This document shows, piece after piece, positions 43,688 through 55,919 of a stretch of 64,000 bases of DNA. The first letter of the stretch is position 1; each line of letters opens with the position of its first letter. The stretch comes from Pogonophryne albipinna (Eukaryota; Chordata; Actinopteri; Perciformes; Artedidraconidae), in contig CM053259.1 of assembly GCA_028583405.1 (NCBI GenBank), positions 18,761,594 through 18,825,593 on the forward strand. Reading direction: 5' to 3'. The notes under the pieces were generated by a model. It was not told where the DNA came from and ran no database searches. It saw only the letters and a list, made by a program, of their open reading frames with translations. A program made the translations under genes and the position numbers.

Positions 43688-46600
43688 CACCCTTTGCTTT
43701 TTCCACATTGTTCAGGATTTCCAAAGCTGTGAGTCATGTTACTGCACACTCTATCAAACAATGTTGAAAAGCCATACAGTAAAACCAGAGATTTAAAAAC
43801 ATATGTGTTTAAATGTGGTACTGAAATATCACATATATAAATGTATGATATGATAACGTTTAAAAATGAAAGGCTATTGCTTCGTAATGAATGTGTCTTG
43901 AATACAAAAATGTTGTTCTGTTTTCACCTCTGAGGTCCTTCAGGCCTGATATTCAGTTGATATCAGTAAATATCTTTAGGTTTTACAATGGTATACTAGT
44001 TATTATGCACAGTCTAAATGGATGCAGATACGTTGAGCCTTTTTGCTTTGAAATAGATGTTTCATTTGTCTTTTCTGTAACACCAGCCTGATCCTTAGAG
44101 CCAAACTGAGATGTCTCCCTAGTGCTCCTGAATGCTGGTCTGAGGCCTGGGTAGGTACTTCATAGCTAAGTAGAAACCCCCTACCATATCCCCATCATAA
44201 ACCAAAATACATTGTTCTCTATAGCATAATGATAGCCACAAATGTGAAATAATAATGTAGAATACTTAATTAGATAAAATGACTATGCCTCTGGGAAAAG
44301 TAATTGCATAAAAAAGGCCACCTTCTCAGTTATGTACATTTCAAAGTGCTGCAAAGTTCTACAGGTCATGCTGTAAGTGAAAAGCAAGACAGATGTTCCT
44401 CATATATTTGGGGTTATGTGACCTAAATATATGTAAATGTTATGTATTATAAACTGTTCTATAGCTAGTGTTGTGTCTGAGGTTAGACAGGTCACGATTG
44501 CCTCTCTTGTATCTATTTTGTATTGCTGTATTTATAAGTTATTAGCCAGGCAGGACTGTGCTCCCTACTGCCCACAGCTGACCTCCCTAGCTCTACTCCT
44601 GTAAATATGAGTGTTTTCTCTACATAACAATGTAGGATATTCAGGGAAAGAATAGTGTGTGTCTCCTCAGGATTCTTAGCACCATGCTCTTGAGTCTTTT
44701 TTCTCTCTCTCTGTCTTGGCTTTTATGCTAAAACTAGGAGCAAGTTCTTGATACTCATCCCCAGTTAAGATTGTAAAGCAACTATTCATGTGATGCTCTT
44801 CTTCTCCCATTTTCTTTTACAGGCTTTCGATATTACAGTTTTACTTTGGTAAGCAATGAATAGCATTCCTTTATTATGTTTATTTATTTCTCACTGTCAG
44901 CCTTCCTTAAGTGTGTCTTTGTATATCAGACATATATCTATCTATCTATCTACTAACTCAGAGTTCCCCAGTTATCCAGATCCGTTACTACTAGTGTGTT
45001 TGATGCTGAATGTGAAGTTAATTAGCATTGCTTCATTTATGCAAATATAGAGGGATTTGGACATTTCTGGTCAGTCTTTTTCAGCTCAAACTTCCATTGC
45101 AGCACAAGTACACATTAGCCTGTAGCTAGATGTGTGGCAGAAGACACTCAAGACTTGCTAGCATTTCCGGTAGTTATCTTGTTTTTCACTGAAGTTGAAA
45201 CATCTGCATTTTGTTGCCTCCACTACCTTTCCATTGACCTGAACTCTATACGTATGTGCCATATCTAGTATTAGCATTCTTTATTCTGAACAAACCAATA
45301 TGATAATGTAAGGGCACAGGCTGGAGCTCAATTCTGCCACATAGTGCCTTTGTTTGGGACATAGTATAGTATATATAGTGATATTTTTGCTCACTAGAGG
45401 AAGGACATGTTGACTGATCAAACTGCAGAAGAATTAGTGCTTTGAGCCCAATAAATAAAGTGCACATCCTTGTTTGAACACACAACCCAAGCAGAAATAG
45501 CCTCATTCTGGTTATGCTGAGCACACATAAGAACACACACTCACAAACAAACCATTTCATTTCCTTTTCACAGCCAGTTTAATTGTGTGTTTTGTGATAG
45601 CGCATTATTACTTTTTCAATTCCAACATAAAGCTCTCCTTCCAGCCTTTTCCTTTTTGACTGTTGTTCCTTTTACATCACCCATATTTTCTCTTTACATT
45701 TCTGCTATTATGACCTAAAGATATTGTACAGTAATCCATATGTGTTTATAGTTGACTCAGTTAGTTACTTATTGTACGTGTATGTACACAAACATGCACA
45801 AGAACCAACTCTGAAATTCAGCTGTTCAGCTCATTGTCATTCATCTTAAATATATGCACTCCGTCTCAGTTTATCTCCGTCTTGCTCCTTTTCTCTCAGG
45901 CCAACTCCACCCCACACTTGGGCACACTTACATATTCACCCCATGAATATTCATAAGCATATTCTCTATCTGTGAGATCATGATGAAATGTTCTCAGGGC
46001 CCACTATGCTCATGTGTATCTGTATATGTGTGTGAATATAGATGACTTGAGTGCCAACGGGTATTTCTCACTTGTAAATAATTCTGCAACAACTTGGTAG
46101 AAGCACACAAACTGACAAGCACAGAAATCTAGGTGCACTCAAAAGAGGTCCAAAAAGAAAATATATCTAAAAGTATGTTTTTTTTGTATGTTGTTTAGGT
46201 CATGGTTCTCATGGTGTCATGGTAATACAGTGCAGTTACAGTGCCGGCGTGTTGAAATAGCAACCCTCCTATACTGGCCTAATAAAAGGTGTTTATAAAA
46301 TAGATTTTGCCCTTTTTTCAGTTACACATGTAAAGTCAACTGAAGATTATTGGTATACTTTAAATCCCATACATAGCTAAACAGACTGTGGGCCCACATA
46401 CAACATGAAACCAATTCCAGGTTGTCTGCATACGAAAAGAACAGCCTTCACCTCTCCTACAAATGATAGTCTTAAATAGACCAAATCCATAAGGGCAACA
46501 ATGATGGTAGAAAAAAATAACCTGTTCTTTGGGGTCGTAAATATATCAGAATATATCGACATAGTTTATAAAAAACAAAAACATATGGTCAAAGAGAAAA

Positions 46601-47447
46601 TACTTTTGCCAAAAAGTGTTCCACTCATATTTGCAATCATAAGGGGACTTGCATGGCATTAGCGATGGTAGTGCTTTTGAATAACTGTTTGAATGTTTTT
46701 TTAAATTTGAAATGTGATCCAATCCAATATGGAAAATAATAGTTCCAACACACTAAACATATGAAGTTAACAGTAAAAGCCTTACCTGTTCAACATAATG
46801 TGATGATGTTATTAGACCAGGTCAACTGAATGTGATTTTGTTGTACAGTATAAACCAGCCTAGTATGGTACAGTCTGTGCTTGTAGTTTGTTCCTGCATT
46901 CAGGCCTATAGTGGTTCAAAATGAAATGCAGGGAGTTATGAAACCATTACATTCATATTTAAAACGAAGGGTTATTTAAATTCCCAAACCTCACAGGACT
47001 GAGTATTCGTGGAATATAAATCAAAAACATTTGGCTTGCACAAATAAGGGGCAGTGAGCTGGACCAAGATATCCTTGATATGAATGTGCAATAAACACAA
47101 TATGCTCCTCTAGTCTATATCCGACCAAAAGGCAAACAATCAACTGCTTTTATCAATTGCTTTTACTTATAGTATGCTTTTTTCCATTTTGAGTGAGTAT
47201 GGTATTCACTTCAAGTGTATTTACATGATATTTCAAGGACAGTGTAGATAAGAGGACTCATGTACAGTATGTAGATAGGTGCTTGGGTTCACAATTATGT
47301 AAGAAAAAAGGGACAAGATTACGCATGCATAAAGAGAGGGAGAGACGGGAAGAAAGAGAGAGAGGAGAGAGAGAAAAAACACATTTGATTGCATGGCTGA
47401 ATAATTGATAGAAAGCTATTACGGCTGGTATGAATGCCTCGAGGTGT

Positions 47448-47448
<1 letters not shown>

Positions 47449-47490
<42 letters not shown>

Positions 47491-47500
47491 ACATACACAG
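47449..47500. repeat. (CA)n microsatellite
   Basis: CA repeat with two TACA interruptions at the right. Confidence 0.95.
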
Positions 47501-48304
47501 AAGAACCACACCGGGGTACAACTATGTGTGTATGTGTGTGTGTTAAGTGTGTGATTTGCATGATGTGTGTTTGTGACTAGTGGTTAGCGTGTGTGTTGCT
47601 GAGTTGGTGTGAACATATTAGCAGCTTAGCTCCTCTTAGCCTCACTGTCAGAGTGACAGAGTCATTGCTAATCCAGCCATGACAAGTTGCCATGTCCCCC
47701 TCTTCCCCCTCCTCCCAATGTGTCTTCCCTAGACCCGAATTACAGTTCCCTGCACAGGGAGTTATGCTGTATCAATACGACCTTGACGGTGCCTTGTACA
47801 CTGGATTGTAGCACTTTGTTTTGCAGTTCTAGTTAGATGTTTACTACATTTGTGTTTGTAAAATGTATTGGACTTGTAATTGAAGACATATGTGCGAGCC
47901 AACATTTAATGAGTACCTGGATTATGTTCTGTTTATTTGATCAGAAAGGCTCCTGCAGTTGTCAATACCATCATGTTCACTGTCATAGCACATGAACCAT
48001 CATGTTCACTGTCAAAGCACATGCATATTGGAGATAATGTTTCCGGTGTGTCTCCTTTTGTTGACATAGTCAGCCCAAATCATTGCAGCAGTTTCAGTGC
48101 CTTTTCTTTCTTTCTACTGGTTGATGGTTGATCTCCACACTAAGAAGTGCACATACCATGAACTGATATTCTTCCAAGTTCAATACAGTGAATTTAACTC
48201 CCTCTCCTATTGGGGGGTCCCCTCTGAGAAGTGGCCCCTCATGTGTGTCACGGTTAGGAGCTCTTTTGGATGAGTGACTGTATTGCTTATCAGATCTACA
48301 CAGT

Positions 48305-48560
48305 GGTGTAGTGGCCGTTGGACGCGGGGGTACGCCGTACCCCCACTTATTTGGAGCATGATCTTTTTTTCAATAGTCTAATAAATATAAAAATATTTGC
48401 CAGTGTTATCAGTTGCAAGTGTGTATTTGTTGTAATAATGACAAAAACATAATACATTTCACAGTAATTATAATAAAAAATAAAAACGATTTCCTTAAAA
48501 AGTTCGCCGCCCGTCGATTTTGCGGCAGCTCTTTCCCTCAAGAACGTTGACAAAAAAGCT
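48305..48560. mobile_element. Possible hAT end
   Basis: Begins CAGTGGTGTAGTGGCCG near 48301, resembling a fish hAT terminus, followed by GC-rich sequence with a short palindrome of the type GGGGGTACGCCGTACCCCC. No right end found. Confidence 0.35.
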
Positions 48561-48639
48561 CTATAATGGCAGGCAATTTTTTTTTACTTGACTTCTTTTC
48601 TAAAAAGAATATCATTCACAAGAAGAAATAGGCTAGCAT

Positions 48640-48818
48640 ATGGGCATAGATGTCTTATTTGTGTGAACATAAAAATAATTTGTGTGTAAATATGTGATTT
48701 GTAAATATAAAACACCATTCACAAATGCATTAAAAAGATTTGCAAACTCACAAATACATTTGCAAATGTTAAAACGGATCTGCAAATACGCTAAATATTT
48801 TCACAAATAAAAAAAAGA
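48640..48818. repeat. Imperfect CACAAAT/TTGCAAAT-rich repeat
   Basis: Several near-copies of CACAAATGCATT / TTTGCAAACTC / CACAAATACATTTG spaced about 20-25 bp. It directly precedes the giant inverted repeat, whose arms also contain CATTTGTGAATAC. Confidence 0.5.
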
Positions 48819-49613
48819 TCTGTGAATATCTCTTTAACATTTACAACTTTCGATCAGGCATTTGTGAATACATTTTGTATTTGTCGACCAAAAATGCGCT
48901 TGCGGATCTCAAATCTCTGCTCGTGGATCTCACATTTCTGCTTGTGGATCGTCTTTTTACACACACGGAATTTTGAGACATATTTTCCGCCGCTCTCGGC
49001 TAAAATCTACTCGTGTCACTCGCTTATTTTCGGAAACCACGTGATGGCCCGCTGATGATGACATTTCCGCATGATTTCAAAGTAAGAGCATGATGGTTTG
49101 TTTAATGCTCTGTTTTTTTATTATAATGAACAGCGGAACGTTAGATGCATTCTTTATCACCATCATCACCATCATCATCATGTTATAGTGATACAGTTAG
49201 TTTGTGTTAGTTTATTGGATCAATACAGCATATATCGAGCACTTTCGTTGATGTTGAAATACAGGCTATACGCGTTTCGGGTCCCGGGGGGAGCAGCTGG
49301 CAGCGAAGCAGCCCAGATAGAACTCTTTCTTCATTGTGTGTTGTGTATTCAGTCAAGCGGGTCAAAGTTACAAAGCACTTCACATCTTATTAATTGGCTT
49401 AATTTTACTTTACCAGTGCAGTAATAAAGTAATCTGTAGAAAAGCATCGTATTTAGGTTAGCCTTCATAGTAAGGCTACATTAAATGTTATAATATTCAT
49501 TGTGTCCTTTCTACTGTATATGCATATATTCCTGTCTATTGCTTTCATTTGTATTTAATGTTATTGTGTTTATACTTGTTTCCGCACATTTCACAATTTG
49601 GGATGAATGAAGT

Positions 49614-49699
49614 ACCTACCTACCCACCTACCCACCTACCCACCTACCCACCTACCCACCTACCTACCTACCTACCTACCTACCTACCTACCTACCTAC
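49614..49699. repeat. (CTAC)n/(CCAC) microsatellite
   Basis: Tetranucleotide CTAC repeat with CCAC variants, in the spacer of the giant inverted repeat. Confidence 0.95.
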
Positions 49700-50197
49700 C
49701 AGTTGTTTTGTTTGGAAAGGTTTTGTCATTGTATTGCTCTTTACCGGCACCTGCAGAGTACAGGACTTTACATTGTACTTACAATTTTACATTGTAACTT
49801 TGACCCGCTTGACTGAATACACAACAAACAATGAAGAAAGAGTTTTATCTGGACTGCTTCGCTGCCAGCTGCTCCCCCCGGGATCCGAAAGTGGCGTATA
49901 GCCTGTACTTCAACATCAACGAAAGTGCTCGATATTTGCTGTATTGAACCAATAAACTAACTGTATCACTATAACATGATGATGATGATGGTGATAAAGG
50001 AAGCATCTAACGTTCCTCTGTTCATTATAATACAAAAAACAGCATTAAACAAACCATCATGCTCTTACTTTGAAATCATGCGGAAATGTCGTCATCAGCA
50101 GGCCATCACGTGGTTTCCGAAAATAAGCGAGTGACACGAGTAGATTTTAGCCGAGACCGGCGGAAAATATGTCTCAAAATTCCGTGTGTAAAAAGAC

Positions 50198-50302
50198 GAT
50201 CCACAAGCAGAAATGTGAGATCCACAAGCAGAAATGTGAGATCCACGAGCAGAGATTTGAGATCCACGAGCAGAGATTTGAGATCCACGAGCAGAGATTT
50301 GA
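50198..50302. repeat. 21-bp tandem repeat, five units
   Basis: Units start GATCCACAAGCAGAAATGTGA (two) or GATCCACGAGCAGAGATTTG plus A (three), with a sixth diverged unit from 50303. The inverted left arm has only two of these units, so copy number changed after arm formation. Confidence 0.9.
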
Positions 50303-52436
50303 GATCCGCAAGCGCATTTTTGGTCGACAAATACAAAATGGATTCACAAATGCCTGATCGAAAGTTCTAAATGTTAAAGAGATAATCACAGTACCAGAGT
50401 TCCCGTTAGCCGGTAATTACCGGACTATGACTGGTAAAATATGCTGAAGACCGGCAAATCTCTCCGGTCAAAGTGTCCGGTCAAAATCATTTCCCCTTAG
50501 CGCAATACCGCATCAGTTGCGCAACTTGCACCACTTATGTGACAGACAAAAGAGTATGTGACAGACAAGAATAGTCCATTCTAATGTCTAACACTTAATA
50601 TGGAGAAAGAGATGTCCTATATGGGTTGATTGTGCGTTGATCTGTTGGTAATGCCTCGGGGTTCCGGTGGGCATGTAAACAAATGCATAATGCTGCGCTA
50701 TACTTTGCGGCCTCACCCGGTTGCATAGCGACACTTATTGTTTAGGTGTCTTTTAATAAGCTGGTAGTCATATCATTAGCTAGAACTAGCTAGATCTGAT
50801 CGATATGGACATAAACGCGAGTAAAGTCTAATCTGACGGGAGAGAGAGATCAGCTGCTGCTGACAAGTCGACACGCAGCTCTGCATAATCACATGCAGCG
50901 GTGAGCGGAACAAAACACACACTTCAGGTTAAAATATCACACGTAGCTATTTTAATTACCTCTCAAACTACCTAAACTAGTTATAGATATGTTTAGTTTT
51001 ACTGTCGGGTCACTCATCACTGTTCCGCGAGCTGCATGATACTGACGGGCTGTCAGGAGAGGGAGCGAGTGCTCTGTTTATTATTCCCGTGTTATTGTAA
51101 GTTACCGTACACTTTTGAATAGTTAATCTACTATAATTAGTTTGTTTAATATCGAATCATATCAATTTGTTTTAAAGCTCAATAAATAACAAAAAAGACC
51201 TTTCACCGGCACTTTTCAAATTTTGTCCGGAAGATTTAAACTTTAACCAGGGCTGCCAACATTTGAGTTCAGCTTGGAGTGAGATTTTTTTTTTTGATGA
51301 ACCGAAAAAAGAAACGTTCATGTGTACAGTGTTACAAATGTATTGAACACTAGGGTTTCCCATTAATGTACCGGGCGCTACAGTGGAATACGCACATACA
51401 CAGTGTACCCGCGAGTCTTACAATGAAGGCTCGATAATCAGCTCACAGCATACAATGGCATATAGGTGTAAGCAGAGGTAAAGTGTTATTTTATAAGTGG
51501 GGGGGGGTCCTCACCTCCTCAAGATTTTTTTTTTTATAAAAAAAGAAAGTTAAATGCATCAACCTGGTGCATTTTGAGAGCAAAATGAATTTATGACAAA
51601 CAGATTTTCTTTTTCTTTAATGGATATTTTACAAATCACTCACCTTTTAAACTGTATCCTTGTTTTACTGTCATATAGTATTTCATAACTGTTTTTCATT
51701 TATTCTCATAAATGGTGACCAAAACGTTTGAGACGTTGAGAGTCCCTTACCTCACTGAGCTGTAGTTATCTCTCAGTCTGGCAGGACAGAGCTCTCCCTT
51801 TCCTTGTTTTAGAAACAGCTTTTAATATCTGTTAAGCTAACCAGATGCTAACAACAACAATGCAAATAGTGAGTTTGGTAGAAATATACTGTATAATAGT
51901 AAAGTTATTTAAGATGATGCCATATTTATTGAAGATTTTACATTATAAATATTCCCCAAAATTATTCAAAAGCATATTCTTCCAAACTCCTTGCTGTAGT
52001 ATGACACACAGGAGACTATTGATGTGTGTAGTGAGTTTGGTAGTAATAAGCTGTATAATAGTGATTGAATATTATTGTATTCTCTTTTTTCGGAGTTGCA
52101 CTTTGCAGACGGTCCCTGAGCACTCGTTTCTTCTCCGGCTGCGGATAGAGACCAATGTAATGTGTCCAGCTCGGAGGACGGCGCGTATTGGCTTTTTTTG
52201 ATCAAAATGTGATTGTAGTTCGTTGTCAACCTTACCAAGGCAAGGCAAGGCAAGGCAAGTTTTTTTATATAGCACTTTTCAACACAAGGCAATTCAAAGT
52301 GCTTTACAAAAAAAAATGAAAGACATTAAGAAAATGGCATTTAAAATCAGTCATTAAAAAGAAAAGCTAATAAAATAAACATTAAAAGAAAAAATACATG
52401 GATAAAAGTTACAGTGCAGTCTAAGATATGAATAGT

Positions 52437-53888
52437 TCAATTAAAAGCAGCGACAAAAAGAAAAGTCTTCAGCCTGGATTTAAAAGTAGTCAGAGTTGCA
52501 GCGGACCTGCAGGTTTCTGGGAGTTTGTTCCAGATATTTGGAGCATAATAACTGAACGCTGCTTTACCATGTTTAGTTCTGACTCTGGGGACAGAAAGCT
52601 GACCAGTTCCTGAAGACCTGAGAGATCTGGATGGTTCATAATTTAGCAGGAGGTCAGAAATGTATTTTGGGCCTAAACCATTCAGTGCTTTATAAACCAG
52701 CAGCAGTATTTTGAAATCTATTCTTTGACACACAGGAAGCCAGTGTAAAGACTTCAGAACAGGAGTGATGTGATCCACTTTCTTAGTGTTAGTGAGGACA
52801 CGAGCAGCGGCGTTCTGAATCAGCTGCAGCTTTCTAATAGATTTTTTAGTGAGACCTGTGAAGACACCATTGCAGTAGTCCAGTCTACTGAAGATAAAAG
52901 CATGGACAAGTTTTTCCAAATCCTGCTGTGACATTAGTCTTTTAATCCTAGATATATTCTTTAGGTGATAGTAGGCTGATTTAGTAACTGTTTTAATGTG
53001 ACTGTTGAAACTCAGGTCAGAGTCCATGACTACACCTTGATTTCTGGCTTTATCTGTTGTTTTGAACATTGCAGACTGAAGCTCAGCGCTAACTTTTATA
53101 CGTTCTGCCTTGGCTCCAAAAACCATTACCTCAGTTTTATCTTTGTTTAATTGGAGAAAGTTCTGACACATCCAGTCATTGATTTGTTCAATGCACTTAC
53201 TCAGTGTTTGAATTGGAGAATAGTCTCCTGGTGAAATTGTTACGTAAATTTGTGTGTCATCCGCATAGCTATGGTAACTTATTTTGTTGTTTTTCATTAT
53301 CTGAGCCAGTGGTAGCATGTAGATGTTAAAGAGAAGAGGCCCCAAGATGGAGCCTTGAGGTACCCCACATGTCATATTTGTCAACTCAGATGTGTATTTA
53401 CCTATAGAAACAAAGTTGTTTCTGTCCTTTAAGTACGATTCAAACCAATTTAGAACTCTTTCCGAAAGTCCCACCCAGTTTTCCAGTCGGTCTAGTAATA
53501 TGCTGTGGTCAACAGTGTCAAACGCAGCACTGAGATCTAATAATACTAACACTGAAGTTCTGCCACTGTCTGTGTTTAAGTGGATGTCATTAAAGACCTT
53601 TACAAGAGCAGTCTCAGTGCTGTGGTTTGGACGAAAGCCTGACTGGAACACATCGAAACAACTATTTAAATGCAAGAAATTACTCAACTGTTGAAAAACA
53701 ACTTTGTCAATGATTTTACCTAGAAATGGGAGGTTTGATATGGGCCTGTAATTGTTCATTACTGAAGCATCTAGATTATTCTTTTTTAAGAGCGGTTTAA
53801 TGACTGCAGTTTTCAGGGCCTGTGGAAAAATACCTGAGTGAAGAGATTTGTTTACTATATGAAGTAGATCTGAGGCCATGCAAGGCAA
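52437..53888 (-). pseudogene. LINE reverse transcriptase, 483 residues open
   Basis: Reverse transcriptase of a non-LTR retrotransposon; it would copy the element's RNA by target-primed synthesis in the nucleus. Visible RT blocks: NYRPISNLPFLGKIIDK (about 46-62), GFRPNHST (84-91), LLDLSAAFDTVDH (116-128, catalytic Asp 118), GVPQGSILGPLLFNIY (175-190), YADDTQIY (208-215, catalytic Asp pair 210-211). The C-terminal thumb and tail have DYCNGVFTGL, NAAARVLT, HWLPVCQRIDFKILLL and a final WNKLPE block. All catalytic residues are present. The first Met is arbitrary; the frame continues a little upstream and is then broken by a frameshift before 53920, and the endonuclease is absent. Hence a truncated copy, although the RT part shows no stop. 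Confidence 0.9.
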
Positions 53889-53919
53889 AACATCTTTGAA
53901 AAATCCTGTTGGAATAATA

Positions 53920-54180
53920 TCAAGGCAGCAGAAGTTGTATAATGTCCTCTAGGTTTTTATCATTAATCTGATGGAATTGTGTCATGGTGTTTGAATTGAT
54001 GTTAAGTGGACACAGAGACAACACATTTGCTGTACCTGATGCAGAGGCACTGACTGGTTGTCTGATTTTCTGAATTTTGTCAGTGAAAAAGGAGGCAAAT
54101 TCATTGCACGCCCTGGTGGATAGAAATTCAGAGGCTACTGACACTGGGGGGTTAGTTAGTCTGTCGACGGTAGCAAACAA
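53920..54180 (-). pseudogene. Upstream LINE ORF2 fragment, frameshifted
   Basis: 86 codons in another frame, with NEFASFFTDKIQKIR and DKNLEDIIQLL, the region between endonuclease and RT in L2-like elements. It joins the RT frame only through a frameshift near 53910-53930 (the RT frame there reads CCLDIIPTGFFKDVLP). The endonuclease is missing. Confidence 0.75.
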
Positions 54181-54540
54181 GGCACGTGCGTACCACGGTA
54201 CTTAGGAGACGTCATTTGTGTCTGAATAACGTTTTGTTCATGAGTTATTGATCCGTGAAATCAGAATCTCCCAATATCGTTCCAACTTTACTGAACTAAG
54301 CCAGAAGACCGTCTCATTTCGTAGACCGCTCGGTTTGCCGTTCCTTCACTTTATTATATATATTCATATACATTTATTTTGGATGAAAACTTAGCGTGAG
54401 GAAAGGCAAGTGTGGCGTGAGTGCGTGAGATATGGGTTAATTGCGTGATTCTCACGCTCAATGCGTGAGTGTTGGCAGCCCTGCTTTAACGTACATGTTG
54501 ACCGGCGAAAAAATATTCTAACGGGAACTCTGCATGGTAC

Positions 54541-55721
54541 ATGTGGCATTAAGGCTGTGGAACTAATGTCAACTCTGTCATGGCACCTTAAACATCAAAC
54601 TCCAAACCAATCATCTCCATTAGCTACCATGTGGGTTTGTAATGGATGTTTTAAAAATGTTAAAGCACCTCCCGGTTTCATGTGAATAAACACAACCGTC
54701 TTAGGCTGACATTGAATCAATTGTGATCCATAACAATCAACTAGTTAGGCAGTAAAATACGTAAGACCATTACTTACTTGCTACTCACTCATCTAGATCA
54801 AATCAGACACTGTTACATTGAAATCATATTTTCATTTAACTTGCATTGCAGATGGATTTATAGCTATATTACACAAAATGCATCCGGTCAGACAACCAGT
54901 GTCTGGACCGATCAACTTTAATGGACTTTTACACTACATGCCAACCTTTACAGAAACATACAGATGTGTGTGATTAAAAAAAAAAATACAAATGTATAAT
55001 ATGTAATAAATATATACAAAGTTTACATTAAGACTATGACAAGTTCATCTATTCAATAAGATCATATTTATATATAATGAATTGTATGATATGCTGTTCC
55101 TACTGTTGTCATTGTACTTGGTAATTCAAAGTAATTTCATTTTACAAAGAACAGTGCAAGACTGTTAAAGCAAACAAAACAGTTGGCAGACTTTCAGCAA
55201 AGTTGGAATAACAGCATCAAGTCAATACTAATTAACAGTGTCACAACATACACTGTGCACACAGATCATTTACTGTCCACCTACCCGGAAATGTAAAAAT
55301 AGAGAATATCATACTCTGCATATCTAGCCACAGATCTTTGATTATAAAGTAGGCATGGCGAGGAACACACACACGCACACTATCTGCACACACACAACAG
55401 ACAAGGATCCCTGGATTGCCTGCCTGGCTCACTTTCAAACACACTCACACAGATGCATGCAACGTGTGTCTGTCTCTCACAGGCACACATATACAGTAAA
55501 TGTTCATTATATGAAGGGTTTTCTTCCAAAGCCATATATATTCTAAATCATAATTAATATAATATTGTCAAGTGTTCTTTAAAAAATAACTAGCATCTAG
55601 CAGCCGATTCTGATGTATGTTTGTGACTATTGTTTTCATTTAATGATATTTAACTTGAGAGGAAAACTCTTCATATATAGAGTCATGCACGTACACCACA
55701 CAAAGGTTTCGTGGTCCATAC
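54541..55721 (-). other. csmd intron near the Sushi exon donor
   Basis: Unique-looking AT-rich sequence with short CA-rich patches (55365-55450). No repeat or exon recognised. Confidence 0.5.
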
Positions 55722-55919
55722 CTCGACAGATCGGAGCAGGGAAGTCCCACACGGCGGTGTTCCCAGCATTGGTGATACAGGTGAGCGTGGCATGGCCGTC
55801 TAACACGTAGCCAGGCACACAGCTGTACTGAACACTGTCGCCCACAGCAAAACGCCCGGCACCACTGAGCAGCGCTTTGGGCGGGACCCCCGGGTTTCCA
55901 CAGGATGTACTGTGGAGTT
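55722..55919 (-). CDS. csmd3: CSMD family exon: one complete Sushi (CCP) domain
   Basis: Minus-strand exon of 198 bp. A polypyrimidine tract and acceptor TTCCTCTGCAG precede it, donor G|GTATGG follows. Phases are 1 at both ends, the classic symmetric Sushi exon. It encodes about 65 residues: SCGNPGVPPKA, GRFAVGDSVQYSC, GYVLDGHATLTC, WDFPAPICR. The four Sushi cysteines and the conserved Trp before the last Cys are present, so the module is complete (Cys1-Cys3, Cys2-Cys4 bonding in the family). The overhanging G pairs with CT of the 16582-16789 exon to give Ala, so Sushi is followed directly by CUB, as in CSMD proteins. Other open frames over this stretch are out of frame. Which paralogue is less certain than the family. 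Confidence 0.88.

Larger units (their letters stand above)
48820..50391. mobile_element. Giant inverted repeat (foldback-like element), 1.57 kb
   Basis: The left arm 48820-49374 and right arm 49793-50391 are inverted copies, separated by a 418-bp spacer. They match nearly base for base over about 550 bp with few substitutions. Matched landmarks are CTGTGA at the outer ends, TTTCGATCAGGC, CCACGTGATGGC, CATGTTATAGTGATACAG, GGAGCAGCTGGCAGCGAAGC and GACCCGCTTG. The right arm has five 21-bp units at 50198-50302 where the left has two. No transposase is visible; frames over the repeats are by-products. No clear target duplication: the right end is occupied by the hAT insertion at 50395. Confidence 0.85.
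52228..54180 (-). mobile_element. 5'-truncated LINE (L2/Rex1-like), innermost layer
   Basis: The element runs on the minus strand and ends in repeated CCTTG units (52228-52258 on +), preceded by a conserved tail (GCACTTTGAATTGCC ... GCTATATAAA). It carries most of an RT frame (52437-53888) and a frame-shifted upstream piece (53920-54180). The 5' boundary near 54180 is estimated from where coding similarity stops. Confidence 0.85.
51248..54483. mobile_element. DNA transposon (middle layer of nest)
   Basis: Ends CAGGGCTGCCAACA (left) and the same reversed at the right, flanked by CTTTAAC (51241-51247 and 54484-54490), a 7-bp match rather than the usual 8. Right-arm sequence has repeated CTCACGC/GCGTGAG motifs. 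It is split by the LINE at 52228-54180. A partial internal duplication is seen at about 51868-51915 and 52024-52068. Confidence 0.82.
50395..54532. mobile_element. hAT element (outer layer of nest)
   Basis: Terminal inverted repeat CAGAGTTCCCGTTAG at both ends (15 of 15). The flanks CACAGTAC (50387-50394) and CATGGTAC (54533-54540) agree at 6 of 8 positions, consistent with an aged hAT duplication. CCGGT/ACCGG motifs are repeated inside both arms. Without nested insertions it is about 0.9 kb and non-coding. Confidence 0.85.

Noticed and set aside
50198..50302. 21-bp repeats as a CRISPR array
   Set aside because: Units are directly adjacent with no spacers, in an animal intron and inside an inverted repeat.
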